In this document: in pieces, positions 1 through 8,241 of the stretch
Layout: every line of letters starts with the position of its first letter
Position numbering within the stretch: position 1 is the first letter of the stretch
Assembly (NCBI GenBank): GCA_900109485.1
Contig: FOAY01000003.1
Coordinates: 62,001-126,000 of the forward strand
Direction of reading: 5' to 3'
Origin: Kosakonia sacchari
Lineage (GTDB): Bacteria; Pseudomonadota; Gammaproteobacteria; Enterobacterales; Enterobacteriaceae
DNA length: 64,000 nt
Program-made: the position numbers and the translations under genes
Notes under the pieces: generated by a model
Seen by the model: only the letters and a program-made list of their open reading frames with translations
Database searches by the model: none
What the model was told of the DNA's origin: nothing

Positions 1-166
1 GAGCCTTTTCGCGGATCGAGCAGGTATTGAGCAGCAGCACGTCCGCCTCTTCCGCCACCTCGGTTAGTTGATAGCCGTGTGTGGCATCCAGCAGATCGGC
101 CATCTTCGATGAATCGTATTCATTCATCTGACAGCCCCAGGTTTTAATGTGGAGTTTTTTGGTCAT
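1..166 (-). CDS. miaB: tRNA-2-methylthio-N6-dimethylallyladenosine synthase MiaB (N-terminal part)
   Basis: Only the first 55 codons lie in the window and the gene runs off its left edge. The translation starts [19 protein letters not shown] and contains NTCSIREKA, which are the first two of the three conserved cysteines of the N-terminal methylthiotransferase domain that hold the auxiliary 4Fe-4S cluster. MiaB is a radical-SAM enzyme that adds the 2-methylthio group to i6A37 next to the anticodon of tRNAs reading UNN codons. The ATG at 164-166 starts the family-typical N-terminus. It is divergent from ubiF, as in E. coli. Confidence 0.95.
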   Translation of the reverse strand, partial: MTKKLHIKTWGCQMNEYDSSKMADLLDATHGYQLTEVAEEADVLLLNTCSIREKA

Positions 167-337
167 CGACTTGCTCTTGCTTAAGTTCATATACCCCGAG
201 TATGACGGGTATAAGCCAGGATTGCAGGCCGCGTATTGTAATGCTTTGGTCGCGTGCTGACCAGTATGACGGATGTCAGACGCAAGCGAGAAAAAATCCG
301 GTAAACTTAAGGGATTCTCGTTTAAGGAAAATTAGCC

Positions 338-1510
338 ATGACACATCACACTGAAGTCGCCGTCGTTGGCGGTGGCATGGTCGGCGGAGCGCTGGCGCTG
401 GGGCTGGCGCAACATGGATTTACCGTTACGGTGATTGAACAGCATGCGCCGCCCGCGTTTGATGCGGCGGTGCAGCCGGATGTGCGTATTTCGGCGATTA
501 GCGCCGCATCGGTGGCGTTGCTGCGCGGGTTGGGTGTCTGGGAACGTGTGCAGGCGATGCGCTGCCATCCGTATCGCCAGCTGGAAACCTGGGAGTGGGA
601 AAACGCCCATGTGATATTTGACGCCCGCGAACTGAAATTGCCGCTGCTCGGTTATATGGTTGAAAACAATGTCCTGCAACGTGCGCTGTGGGACGCGCTG
701 GGGGCGCATCCGCAGGTGACGTTACGTGTGCCTGCGGCACTCAGCGGACTGCACGCCGAGGGCGATCATCACCAGTTGACCTTCGAAGAGGGCGAACCGC
801 TAACGGCGAAGCTGGTGGTTGGTGCAGACGGCGCGAACTCCCGCGTTCGGCAGGCGGCCGGAATTGGCATTCACGCCTGGCAGTATCAGCAATCCTGTAT
901 GTTGATTACCGTTGAGTGTGAAGCTGAGGCAGGCGAGAGCACCTGGCAACATTTTACTCCCGATGGGCCGCACGCCTTTTTACCGCTGTTTGGCAACTGG
1001 GCCTCGTTGGTGTGGTATGACACGCCTGCGCGTATTCGCCAGTTACAAACGCTGACGATGGCGCAGCTGGAGCAGGAGATCGCCCGCCACTTTCCTCCGC
1101 GACTGGGGCGTGTGACGCCGGTCGCGGCGGCGGCGTTCCCGCTGGCGCGCCGTCATGCGTTGCAATATGTTCGTCCCGGCCTTGCGCTGGTGGGCGACGC
1201 GGCACATACCATTCATCCGCTGGCCGGGCAGGGCGTCAATCTGGGCTATCGCGATGTTGATGCTTTGCTGGAAGTGCTTGCCGGGGCGCGTACGCACGGC
1301 GAAGCCTGGGCCAGTCACGCCATTTTAAAACGCTATCAGACGCGTCGAATGGCGGATAACTTTATTATGCAAAGCGGTATGGATTTGTTCTATGCCGGGT
1401 TCAGCAACAACCTTGGCCCGGTCAGGCTGTTGCGTAATATTGGTCTGATGGCGGCGGAACGCGCCGGCGTGCTGAAACGTCAGGCGCTGAAATATGCTTT
1501 AGGGCTATAG
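338..1510 (+). CDS. ubiF: 3-demethoxyubiquinol 3-hydroxylase UbiF
   Basis: 390-residue class A flavoprotein monooxygenase that performs the C6-ring hydroxylation near the end of aerobic ubiquinone synthesis. Visible motifs are the N-terminal FAD dinucleotide fold GGGMVGGALALG (residues about 10-21), the DG motif VGADGANSRVRQAAG near residue 165, and the second FAD motif GDAAHTIHPLAGQGVNLG near residue 285, all in the expected order. An AAGGA ribosome-binding site sits about 8 bases upstream of the ATG. Length equals that of E. coli UbiF within one residue. It is followed by a short GC-rich hairpin at 1523-1551. Confidence 0.96.
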   Translation: MTHHTEVAVVGGGMVGGALALGLAQHGFTVTVIEQHAPPAFDAAVQPDVRISAISAASVALLRGLGVWERVQAMRCHPYRQLETWEWENAHVIFDARELKLPLLGYMVENNVLQRALWDALGAHPQVTLRVPAALSGLHAEGDHHQLTFEEGEPLTAKLVVGADGANSRVRQAAGIGIHAWQYQQSCMLITVECEAEAGESTWQHFTPDGPHAFLPLFGNWASLVWYDTPARIRQLQTLTMAQLEQEIARHFPPRLGRVTPVAAAAFPLARRHALQYVRPGLALVGDAAHTIHPLAGQGVNLGYRDVDALLEVLAGARTHGEAWASHAILKRYQTRRMADNFIMQSGMDLFYAGFSNNLGPVRLLRNIGLMAAERAGVLKRQALKYALGL

Positions 1511-1522
1511 AAGTTACTTTGT

Positions 1523-1551
1523 GCCGCGAGTATTCAGTGCTCGCGGCCTTT
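1523..1551 (+). terminator. Probable terminator of ubiF
   Basis: GCCGCGAG and CTCGCGGC form an 8-bp stem around a 9-base loop, followed by a short CTTTG tract. It lies between the convergent ubiF and the 194-residue membrane protein gene. The T run is short, so termination may be modest. Confidence 0.5.
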
Positions 1552-1559
1552 GATTCGCA

Positions 1560-2144
1560 TTAGCGTAACGAAAGCAGTACATCCAGCGCGGTACGTACGC
1601 GCATTTTCTGCTGGAAAAAGGCCTGGTAGCCGTCAGCGGCTTCAACACGCTGCAATACCCATGCGCCGGCGCGCATATCCCGCATTGTTGTCAATGTATG
1701 GTAGATCGGCAGCAGCAGAACTATAAGTGCCGCCACTGCTGCGATCCCGGCATAGCTCGTCCACTCAATTTCCCGCGTCTGCTGTATCAACAATCCTAAG
1801 GTCATTAACTGCAAAATGAGCCGGGCAATAAAACCCCGCCAGTAGAACTGCTGCAGACGTTCTGGCGTACGAAAACAGGGATTTTTAAGCGAAGCGCGTT
1901 GTTCTTCCAGTGGAATGCCTTGCATGTAAACTTTCCAGTTGGATATTTCGCTGAGCAGCGTGGCCTGGCCATGCTGGCTGAGCGTGTGCAGTCGCATTGA
2001 AACCAGCACCGGAAACACGAGACCCATAAGCAGACCATACAAAAAGGGGGCTGAGAGGCCGAAAAAAGCCAGCGCCAGGCAAAATACACCTAACAGAATG
2101 TAGAGCGGGGAGTAGAGTGGGAAGGCTGTTGTCTGGTAATTCAT
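1560..2144 (-). CDS. Uncharacterised inner-membrane protein, 194 residues
   Basis: I do not recognise this gene as a named family. The protein has two adjacent hydrophobic segments near residues 14-50, a soluble middle with a YWRGF sequence (about 100), then two further hydrophobic segments near 108-120 and 133-150, and a short soluble C-terminus. This suggests a four-helix inner-membrane protein with most charge on one side. There is no signal peptide cleavage site and no recognisable catalytic motif. It lies between ubiF and the Gln/Met/Leu tRNA cluster, where E. coli K-12 has no such gene, so it looks like an accessory insertion beside the tRNAs. Base composition resembles its neighbours. 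The start ATG at 2142-2144 gives the longest sensible reading frame; the function is unknown. Confidence 0.7.
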   Translation of the reverse strand: MNYQTTAFPLYSPLYILLGVFCLALAFFGLSAPFLYGLLMGLVFPVLVSMRLHTLSQHGQATLLSEISNWKVYMQGIPLEEQRASLKNPCFRTPERLQQFYWRGFIARLILQLMTLGLLIQQTREIEWTSYAGIAAVAALIVLLLPIYHTLTTMRDMRAGAWVLQRVEAADGYQAFFQQKMRVRTALDVLLSLR

Positions 2145-2225
2145 GATGTCATCCCTGCTGAGTAAGGGTTTAAATTACCACTGATTTTTGCGGGATACTC
2201 GCTACCAATTCCGGGGATGCAAAAC

Positions 2226-2254
2226 AAAAAAGCCCGCCGAAGCGAGCTTTTTTG
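2226..2254 (-). terminator. Terminator of the metT-leuW-gln tRNA operon
   Basis: On the minus strand AGCTCGC-TTCG-GCGGGCT forms a 7-bp stem with a stable TTCG loop (one G-T pair), followed by TTTTTTG. It lies directly downstream of the last tRNA-Gln and ends the tRNA operon. Confidence 0.85.
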
Positions 2255-2261
2255 CATTAAG

Positions 2262-2336
2262 TGGCTGGGGTACGAGGATTCGAACCTCGGAATGGTGGAA
2301 TCAGAATCCACTGCCTTACCGCTTGGCGATACCCCA
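2262..2336 (-). tRNA. glnX: tRNA-Gln (CUG anticodon)
   Basis: 75-nt tRNA with encoded CCA, acceptor TGGGGTA/TACCCCA, anticodon loop TTCTGAT giving anticodon CTG, and T-loop GGTTCGAATCC. It is the last gene of the minus-strand operon and is followed by a terminator. Position corresponds to E. coli glnX or glnV. Confidence 0.95.
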
Positions 2337-2369
2337 AATATGCGCCCGCAAAAGCAGACGTCTTTGAGA

Positions 2370-2444
2370 TGGCTGGGGTACGAGGATTCGAACCTCGGGA
2401 TGGTGGAATCAGAATCCACTGCCTTACCGCTTGGCGATACCCCA
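2370..2444 (-). tRNA. glnV: tRNA-Gln (CUG anticodon)
   Basis: 75-nt tRNA with encoded CCA and anticodon CTG. It differs from the downstream copy at only one or two positions in the variable/T-stem region (CCG versus TCCG context), as expected for a duplicated gene pair. The glnV/glnX assignment is by order only. Confidence 0.95.
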
Positions 2445-2489
2445 ACAAATCTTTCAGGTTTAATACGCTAAAGTACTACACCTTAAATA

Positions 2490-2566
2490 TGGTGGCTACG
2501 ACGGGAATCGAACCTGTGACCCCAGCATTATGAGTGCTGTGCTCTAACCAGCTGAGCTACGTAGCC
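2490..2566 (-). tRNA. metU: tRNA-Met (elongator, CAU anticodon)
   Basis: 77-nt tRNA starting GGCTACGTAGCTCAG and ending with encoded CCA. The anticodon loop is CTCATAA, so the anticodon is CAT. The normally paired acceptor G1-C72 identifies it as elongator rather than initiator. Its sequence matches the first gene of the operon (2787-2863). Confidence 0.95.
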
Positions 2567-2594
2567 AAATTTTACTGCTTACCCAGTCATCGAC

Positions 2595-2669
2595 TGGCTG
2601 GGGTACCTGGATTCGAACCAGGGAATGCCGGTATCAAAAACCGGTGCCTTACCGCTTGGCGATACCCCA
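2595..2669 (-). tRNA. glnU: tRNA-Gln (UUG anticodon)
   Basis: 75-nt tRNA with encoded CCA and anticodon loop TTTTGAT, giving anticodon TTG. E. coli has two tandem UUG tRNAs here (glnU and glnW); only one is present in this window. Confidence 0.95.
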
Positions 2670-2691
2670 TCCGTACAACCACTGTTGGGAA

Positions 2692-2776
2692 TGGTGCGGG
2701 AGGCGAGACTTGAACTCGCACACCTTGCGGCGCCAGAACCTAAATCTGGTGCGTCTACCAATTTCGCCACTCCCGC
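2692..2776 (-). tRNA. leuW: tRNA-Leu (UAG anticodon)
   Basis: 85-nt class II tRNA with a long variable arm and encoded CCA. The anticodon arm CCAGA-TTTAGGT-TCTGG gives anticodon TAG. It lies second in the operon as in E. coli. Confidence 0.95.
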
Positions 2777-2786
2777 AAAAAAAAGA

Positions 2787-2863
2787 TGGTGGCTACGACG
2801 GGAATCGAACCTGTGACCCCAGCATTATGAGTGCTGTGCTCTAACCAGCTGAGCTACGTAGCC
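2787..2863 (-). tRNA. metT: tRNA-Met (elongator, CAU anticodon)
   Basis: 77-nt tRNA with encoded CCA and anticodon CAT. First gene of the six-tRNA operon, about 40 bases downstream of a strong stable-RNA promoter. Same sequence as the tRNA-Met at 2490-2566. Confidence 0.95.
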
Positions 2864-2903
2864 ATCTTTTTTTTCGCGTTACCTTATCGGCGTTGCGGGG
2901 CGC

Positions 2904-2932
2904 ATTATGCGTATTGGGCCTTACAGCGTCAA
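2904..2932 (-). promoter_or_regulatory. Sigma-70 promoter of the metT tRNA operon
   Basis: Minus-strand -35 TTGACG (2927-2932) and -10 CATAAT (2904-2909) are separated by 17 bases. The sequence just after the -10 is GC-rich (GCGCCCCGC), the discriminator type found in stringently controlled stable-RNA promoters. It is correctly placed to drive the tRNA operon. Confidence 0.75.
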
Positions 2933-3039
2933 TACCTTTTTCATCGAAAATTGCCGTAATGTGACTGTTTGGTTAGGTTGCGAACAGCATGGATGCTTTA
3001 TTCAACAAAATTCGAATTTATTCATGAAATCAGTGATAC

Positions 3040-3070
3040 AAAAAAATACGGGCCCCTCAGGGCCCGTAAG
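3040..3070 (-). terminator. Terminator of asnB
   Basis: TACGGGCCC and GGGCCCGTA form a 9-bp stem around CTGA (read on the minus strand), followed by TTTTTTT. It lies 16 bases past the asnB stop codon. Confidence 0.9.
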
Positions 3071-3085
3071 GATAACCGCCACTTA

Positions 3086-4750
3086 TTAATAAGCGGACTG
3101 GTGAATACCCACTGCACGACCTGACGGATCGTTCATGGTTTTGAATGCTTCATCCCACTCAAATGCTTTAGCCGAAGAGCAGGCGACGGACGGACCACCA
3201 GGCACGCATTCTGCTGCGCTTGGCAGCGGGAACAGTTCTTCAAAGATTTCGCGGTACAAATACGCTTCTTTTGACGCTGGCGTGTTGTACGGGAAGCGAT
3301 AGCTGGCGGTCGCCAGTTGCTGATCCGTCACCTGCTGCGCCGCCACTTCTTTCAGCGTATCGATCCAACTGTAACCTACACCGTCGGAGAACTGCTCTTT
3401 CTGGCGCCACGCTACGCTTGCCGGCAGATAGGATTCAAAACATTCGCGCAGAATGTGTTTTTCCATTTTGCCGTTGCTGCCGCACATTTTGTCCTGCGGG
3501 TTGATGCGCATTGCCACGTCGAGGAACTTCTTATCGAGGAACGGAACGCGTGCTTCAACGCCCCAGGCCGACATCGCTTTGTTCGCACGCGCACAGTCAA
3601 ACATATGCAGCGCTTGTAGTTTGCGGACGGTCTCTTCATGCAGTTCTTTGGCATCCGGCGCTTTATGGAAGTAGAGATAGCCGCCGAATACTTCATCAGA
3701 ACCTTCGCCGGAGAGCACCATTTTGATGCCCATCGCTTTGATTTTACGCGACATCAGGTACATCGGAGTTGAAGCGCGAATAGTCGTCACATCATAAGTC
3801 TCGATGTGATAGATAACATCGCGGATCGCATCCAGACCTTCCTGCACGGTAAAGTGAATTTCGTGGTGCACGGTGCCGAGATGGTTAGCCACTTCCTGCG
3901 CGGCTTTCAGATCCGGCGCGCCTTTCAGGCCAACGGCAAAGGAGTGCAATTGCGGCCACCAGGCTTCAGAACGCTCCTGATCCTCAACGCGACGCGCAGC
4001 GAATTTCTTGGTGATGGCTGAAATGACAGAAGAATCCAGACCGCCGGAGAGCAGCACGCCATACGGCACGTCTGACATCAGATGGCTTTTCACCGCGTCT
4101 TCCAGCGCCTGGCGCAGCTCGGCTTTATCCGTCACGTTGTCTTTTACGGCGTCATAGTCAAACCAGTCGCGCTGATAATAAGAACGGATTTCACCGTCTT
4201 TGCTCCACAGGTAGCTGCCTGCCGGAAACTCTTTAATCGTACGGCAAACCGGTACCAGCGCTTTCATTTCTGAGGCAACATAAAAGTTGCCGTGTTCATC
4301 GTGACCCATGTACAGCGGAATAATACCGATATGGTCGCGGCCAATCAGATAAGCATCTTTTTCGCTGTCATACAGCGCAAAAGCAAACATCCCCTGCAAA
4401 TCGTCGAGGAATTCCGGGCCTTTCTCCTGATACAGCGCGAGGATTACTTCACAGTCGGAACCGGTCTGGAATGCATAGCGAACGCCGTATTCTGCGCGCA
4501 GCACCTGATGGTTGTAGATTTCACCGTTAACCGCCAGCGCATGCGTTTTTTTCTCGTTATATAGCGGCTGCGCGCCAGCATTGACGTCAACAATAGAAAG
4601 ACGCTCATGGGCCAGAATGGCTTTGTCACTTGCGTACACGCCGGACCAATCCGGGCCGCGGTGGCGCATCAGGCGGGATAATTCCAGCGCTTTTTTACGT
4701 AATTCTGCTGCGTCGGTTTTAATATCCAGTACGCCAAAAATTGAACACAT
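3086..4750 (-). CDS. asnB: Glutamine-hydrolysing asparagine synthetase B
   Basis: 554 residues, the E. coli length. It makes asparagine from aspartate, ATP and glutamine. The N-terminal Ntn glutaminase domain (about 1-205) starts MCSIFGVLD, so Cys2 becomes the catalytic N-terminal nucleophile after Met removal. The C-terminal synthetase domain carries the PP-loop SGGLDSS (about 235) and SGEGSDEVFGGY (about 345). An in-frame extension to 4777 is open, but only the ATG at 4748-4750 puts the catalytic Cys next to Met, so that start is chosen. Monocistronic, with its own terminator. Confidence 0.97.
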   Translation of the reverse strand: MCSIFGVLDIKTDAAELRKKALELSRLMRHRGPDWSGVYASDKAILAHERLSIVDVNAGAQPLYNEKKTHALAVNGEIYNHQVLRAEYGVRYAFQTGSDCEVILALYQEKGPEFLDDLQGMFAFALYDSEKDAYLIGRDHIGIIPLYMGHDEHGNFYVASEMKALVPVCRTIKEFPAGSYLWSKDGEIRSYYQRDWFDYDAVKDNVTDKAELRQALEDAVKSHLMSDVPYGVLLSGGLDSSVISAITKKFAARRVEDQERSEAWWPQLHSFAVGLKGAPDLKAAQEVANHLGTVHHEIHFTVQEGLDAIRDVIYHIETYDVTTIRASTPMYLMSRKIKAMGIKMVLSGEGSDEVFGGYLYFHKAPDAKELHEETVRKLQALHMFDCARANKAMSAWGVEARVPFLDKKFLDVAMRINPQDKMCGSNGKMEKHILRECFESYLPASVAWRQKEQFSDGVGYSWIDTLKEVAAQQVTDQQLATASYRFPYNTPASKEAYLYREIFEELFPLPSAAECVPGGPSVACSSAKAFEWDEAFKTMNDPSGRAVGIHQSAY

Positions 4751-4977
4751 AGACTTCTCCGTTAATCTTGAGGGCATTGCTGTAATGTTGTGTGCTTGCG
4801 TTCAAAATGCCGCAAAAACGCAGGGGTGCGCAAGCCTTTTGCGCGCGCAAACTTAAAAAGTGCAATAGTGATTATCGAATGCTGAAAAAAGAGTACAAAT
4901 TGAACTCTGTTATTGATGAATCAGCAAAATAAAACGCTTTTTATTGAATGGCGTTGTTTTTTGTCATGCTCAAAATG

Positions 4978-5004
4978 AAAAACCACGCCCGAAGACGTGG
5001 TTTC
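4978..5004 (-). terminator. Terminator of the nagBACD operon
   Basis: On the minus strand AAACCACG and CGTGGTTT form an 8-bp stem around TCTTCGGG, followed by TTCATTTT. It lies immediately after the umpH/nagD stop codon. The interval from here to the asnB start (4751) shows no gene. Confidence 0.75.
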
Positions 5005-5006
5005 TG

Positions 5007-5759
5007 TCAGATAACATCAATTTCCGCGACGGAGGGGTAAATCCACGAAGGGCGAAACGGCATGGCATCAATATCATCGATTTGTGAAACACCCGAGAGC
5101 ACCAGGATGGTCTCCAGACCGGCCTGAAAACCGGCCAGAATGTCGGTACGCAGGTTGTCGCCGACAATTACCGTCTGCTCCGAGTGCGCCTGCATCGTAT
5201 TCAGCGCAGCACGGATGATCCACGGGCTGGGTTTGCCGACGTAAAACGGTTTACGGCCAGAAATCTTTTCGATACCTGCACACAGCGCGCCGCACGCAGG
5301 GTAAAAACCGCGTCCGTGGGTGTCCGGGTTGGTGGCGATAAAGCGTGCGCCATTGGCGACAAAGAAGGCCGCTTTGTGCATCATTTCCCAGTTATAGGAG
5401 CGGGTCTCGCCGACGATGACAAAATCCGGGTTGATGTCGGTAATGGTAAAGCCTGCTTTATAAAGCTCATGGATCAGCGCGCCTTCACCAACAACATAGG
5501 CTTTTTTCCCTTCCTGGCGCTTGAGGAAATCCGCGGTGGCCATGGCCGAGGTATAAAAGACGCTGGCGGGCACATCAATACCGGCGGAGATAAAGCGGTT
5601 CGCCAGATCCTGGCCGGTCTGAGAAGGGTAATTCGTCAACAGCACCAGCGGCATACCTTTCTCAAGGATGCGCGTGATGAACTCTGCCGCGCCAGGCACC
5701 GCTACGTTATCGTGCATCAGCACGCCGTCGATATCACAGATTACATTCTGAATGGTCAT
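5007..5759 (-). CDS. umpH: UMP phosphatase UmpH/NagD (HAD family)
   Basis: 250-residue HAD-superfamily IIA phosphatase; the E. coli homologue hydrolyses UMP and other nucleoside monophosphates. The nucleophile motif DIDGVL is at residues 9-14, the threonine motif LLTNYPSQTG near 40, and the last acidic motif VGDNLRTDILAG near 200, in that order, with the cap domain in between. It is the distal gene of nagBACD, 41 bp after nagC, though its activity has no obvious direct link to GlcNAc use. The ATG start gives the family N-terminus MTIQNVICDIDG. Confidence 0.95.
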   Translation of the reverse strand: MTIQNVICDIDGVLMHDNVAVPGAAEFITRILEKGMPLVLLTNYPSQTGQDLANRFISAGIDVPASVFYTSAMATADFLKRQEGKKAYVVGEGALIHELYKAGFTITDINPDFVIVGETRSYNWEMMHKAAFFVANGARFIATNPDTHGRGFYPACGALCAGIEKISGRKPFYVGKPSPWIIRAALNTMQAHSEQTVIVGDNLRTDILAGFQAGLETILVLSGVSQIDDIDAMPFRPSWIYPSVAEIDVI

Positions 5760-5800
5760 GGACTGTCCGGATAAAAATGAAGTAATAACTATAAACCCTG

Positions 5801-7021
5801 TCAGTTTTCCAGCAAACGTTGCAGCAGCAGACCGTTCAACATGGCGCGTTTCACCAGCGCGAATGCGCCGATAGCCGAGCGATGATCCAGCGTGGAAGGC
5901 ACCACCGGCAGGTTTTTGCGAAACGCTTTCAGCGCCTGGGTATTGATACAGGCTTCAATGGCGGGGAGCAGGACTTTGCTGGCTTCAACAATCTCGCCTG
6001 CGATCACGACTTTTTGCGGATTAAACAGGTTGATGGCAATCGCAATGGTTTTACCAAGATGGCGGCCGACATATTCGATCACCTCACAGGCCAACGCGTC
6101 GCCTTTATTTGCGGCTTTACAGATTGCTTTAATCGAACAATCATCCAGCGTGATGCGGCTTTGATAACCCTGCTCAAGCAGATGGCGCACGCGCTGTTCA
6201 ATGGCAGCATTGGCGGCAATAGTCTCCAGACAGCCGAAGTTACCGCAGTGGCAACGCTCGCCCAGTGGCTCGACCTGCACGTGACCGATCTCGCCTACGT
6301 TACCGTTACGACCAATAAAAATACGGCCGTTGGAGATGATCCCAGCACCAGTGCCGCGATGCACGCGCACCAAAATAGAGTCTTCGCAATCCTGACTTGC
6401 TCCAAAATAGTGCTCGGCAAGCGCCAGACTGCGAATGTCATGACCCACAAAACAGGTCAATTTAAAGCGTTTTTCCAGCGCTTCCACTAGCCCCCAGTTT
6501 TCGACCTGGATATGCGGCATGTAACGGATGACGCCGCTTTCCGGATCGACCAGCCCCGGCAGGATGACCGAAATGGCGATCAGTTCGCGGATCTTACGCT
6601 GGCTGGTTTCAATAAACAGGCTGATGGTATTAAGCAGCGCATGCTCGAGTGTTTCCTGGGTGCGTTCTGGTAAAGGGTAGTGCTCTTCGGCCAGTACTTT
6701 GCTGCTCAGATCGTACAGCGTCAGCGTGGTGTCATAGCGACCAAGACGCACGCCGATAGCCTGAAAACTGCGGGTTTCGGTGACGATGGAGATGGCGCGG
6801 CGGCCTCCGGTGGAGGCCTGTTGATCGACTTCTTTGATCAATCCGCGTTCAATGAGTTGACGCGTGATTTTGGTCACGCTGGCAGGAGCAAGCTGGCTTT
6901 GTTCGGCAATCTGAATGCGCGAAATGGGGCCATGTTGATCAATCAGGCGGTAAACCGCCGCGCTGTTAAGCTGTTTTACGAGGTCAACGTTACCAATTTG
7001 AGCCTGTCCGCCTGATGTCAT
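5801..7021 (-). CDS. nagC: N-acetylglucosamine repressor NagC (ROK family)
   Basis: 406-residue transcription factor. The N-terminal winged helix-turn-helix (about 15-75, IAEQSQLAPASVTKITRQLI) binds operators with TTATTT-like half-sites. The C-terminal ROK domain carries the zinc motif HCGNFGCLE (about 255-265) and binds GlcNAc-6-phosphate as inducer. It sits 9 bp downstream of nagA in the same operon, giving autoregulation. Two matching operators lie between nagB and nagE and two more lie upstream of chiP, so this protein probably coordinates the chitosugar genes of the window. Confidence 0.96.
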   Translation of the reverse strand: MTSGGQAQIGNVDLVKQLNSAAVYRLIDQHGPISRIQIAEQSQLAPASVTKITRQLIERGLIKEVDQQASTGGRRAISIVTETRSFQAIGVRLGRYDTTLTLYDLSSKVLAEEHYPLPERTQETLEHALLNTISLFIETSQRKIRELIAISVILPGLVDPESGVIRYMPHIQVENWGLVEALEKRFKLTCFVGHDIRSLALAEHYFGASQDCEDSILVRVHRGTGAGIISNGRIFIGRNGNVGEIGHVQVEPLGERCHCGNFGCLETIAANAAIEQRVRHLLEQGYQSRITLDDCSIKAICKAANKGDALACEVIEYVGRHLGKTIAIAINLFNPQKVVIAGEIVEASKVLLPAIEACINTQALKAFRKNLPVVPSTLDHRSAIGAFALVKRAMLNGLLLQRLLEN

Positions 7022-7030
7022 ACTTTCTCT

Positions 7031-8179
7031 TTATGCAGTGACGACCTCGTTGCCATTAACGATGGTCTTGATGATTTTATAATCGCGTGTGAACGCAGTC
7101 AGGTTCGCCACTTTGCCGATGGCGAGGCTGCCTAAACGGTTGTCAACGCCAATGGCGCGAGCGGGGTAGAGTGTTGCCATACGCAGCGCTTCGTCCAGTG
7201 CGATGCCGACATGCTCTACCAGATTGCGTACCCCTTCAATCATTGTCAGGGAGGAACCGCTCAGCGTTCCGTTTTCGTCCACACACAACCCATTCCGGTA
7301 GTATATTGTTTTGCCAGCAAAAATAAATTGATCAATGTTTGCACCCGCTGGTGCGGTCGCGTCGGTCACCAGGCAAAGTTTGTCACCTTTCAGACGTTTA
7401 GCGTTACGGATATTAACGTAATCGACGTGCAACCCGTCTGCAATAACGCCACAGTAAACATCCGCATCATCAAGCACCGCGCCAGCCAGACCCGGCTCGC
7501 GGCCGGTGATGTATGGCATGGCATTATAAAGATGCGTCGCAAAAGTGATCCCGGTGCGGAATCCGGCTTTCGCCTCTTTCAGCGTGGCGTTAGAGTGCCC
7601 GGCGGAGACCACAATGCCTGCATCCGACAGTTGACGAATGACTTCGTCGCCTGCTATTTCCGGTGCCAGCGTTACCTTGGTGATAACATCTGCGTTCTGG
7701 CACAGGAAATCGACCAGCGCAGGTTCCGGTTTACGCACAAACGCCGGGTTATGGGTGCCTTTTTTAACGATATTCAGCCACGGCCCTTCCAGATGAAGAC
7801 CGAGCGCCTGATTCGGGTATTTCGCCAGGTAATCGCGCATCACCTGCACGCCCTGTTTCATTAATTCGTCACTGGAGGTGATCAGTGTCGGCAGGTAGCT
7901 GGTGCAGCCGGATCTTTCGTTCGCCTGCTGCATGATCTCCAGCGTTTTCACGCTTACCGCTTCTGCGGTGTCATTAAACTGCACGCCGCCGCAGCCGTTA
8001 AGCTGCACGTCGATAAAGCCGGGGGCCAGAATGGCGCCATTCAACGAGCGTTGTTCGATTCCCGTCGGCAACTCGTCCTGTGGGCAAAGACGTTCAATCA
8101 GGCCATTGGCAATCACAACCGCGTGATTATCCAGAATTTCATGGCCGGTGTAGATTCGGCAATGGGTTAAAGCATACAT
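7031..8179 (-). CDS. nagA: N-acetylglucosamine-6-phosphate deacetylase NagA
   Basis: 382-residue amidohydrolase that removes acetate from GlcNAc-6-phosphate to give glucosamine-6-phosphate, lowering the level of the NagC inducer. Visible motifs are [12 protein letters not shown] (about 55-66), the metal-binding LHLEGPWLN with its glutamate (near 130), GHSNAT (near 195), ATHLYNAM (near 215) and the catalytic Asp in [10 protein letters not shown] (near 272). Length equals that of E. coli NagA. It is the second gene of nagBACD, separated from nagB by 62 bp that hold a strong hairpin. Confidence 0.96.
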   Translation of the reverse strand: MYALTHCRIYTGHEILDNHAVVIANGLIERLCPQDELPTGIEQRSLNGAILAPGFIDVQLNGCGGVQFNDTAEAVSVKTLEIMQQANERSGCTSYLPTLITSSDELMKQGVQVMRDYLAKYPNQALGLHLEGPWLNIVKKGTHNPAFVRKPEPALVDFLCQNADVITKVTLAPEIAGDEVIRQLSDAGIVVSAGHSNATLKEAKAGFRTGITFATHLYNAMPYITGREPGLAGAVLDDADVYCGVIADGLHVDYVNIRNAKRLKGDKLCLVTDATAPAGANIDQFIFAGKTIYYRNGLCVDENGTLSGSSLTMIEGVRNLVEHVGIALDEALRMATLYPARAIGVDNRLGSLAIGKVANLTAFTRDYKIIKTIVNGNEVVTA

Positions 8180-8204
8180 AACGACCCCCGGTTACAAATA
8201 TGTA

Positions 8205-8233
8205 CCGCTCCGCAGTCATCCCTTGCGGAGCGG
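8205..8233 (-). other. Intercistronic hairpin between nagB and nagA
   Basis: CCGCTCCGC and GCGGAGCGG can form a perfect 9-bp stem around an 11-base loop in the nagB-nagA spacer. There is no following T run, so it looks like an mRNA processing or stability element rather than a terminator. The role is inferred. Confidence 0.55.
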
Positions 8234-8241
8234 AAACTGAA

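Noticed and set aside
2145-2261. Possible integration site at the 3' end of tRNA-Gln
   Set aside because: No integrase, no duplicated tRNA end and a clean terminator follow the tRNA; the neighbouring membrane gene alone is not evidence of an island.
2141-2844. Several small open frames through the Gln/Met/Leu tRNA cluster, some with repeated peptide segments
   Set aside because: They translate tRNA genes, and the peptide repeats come only from repeated tRNA sequence.
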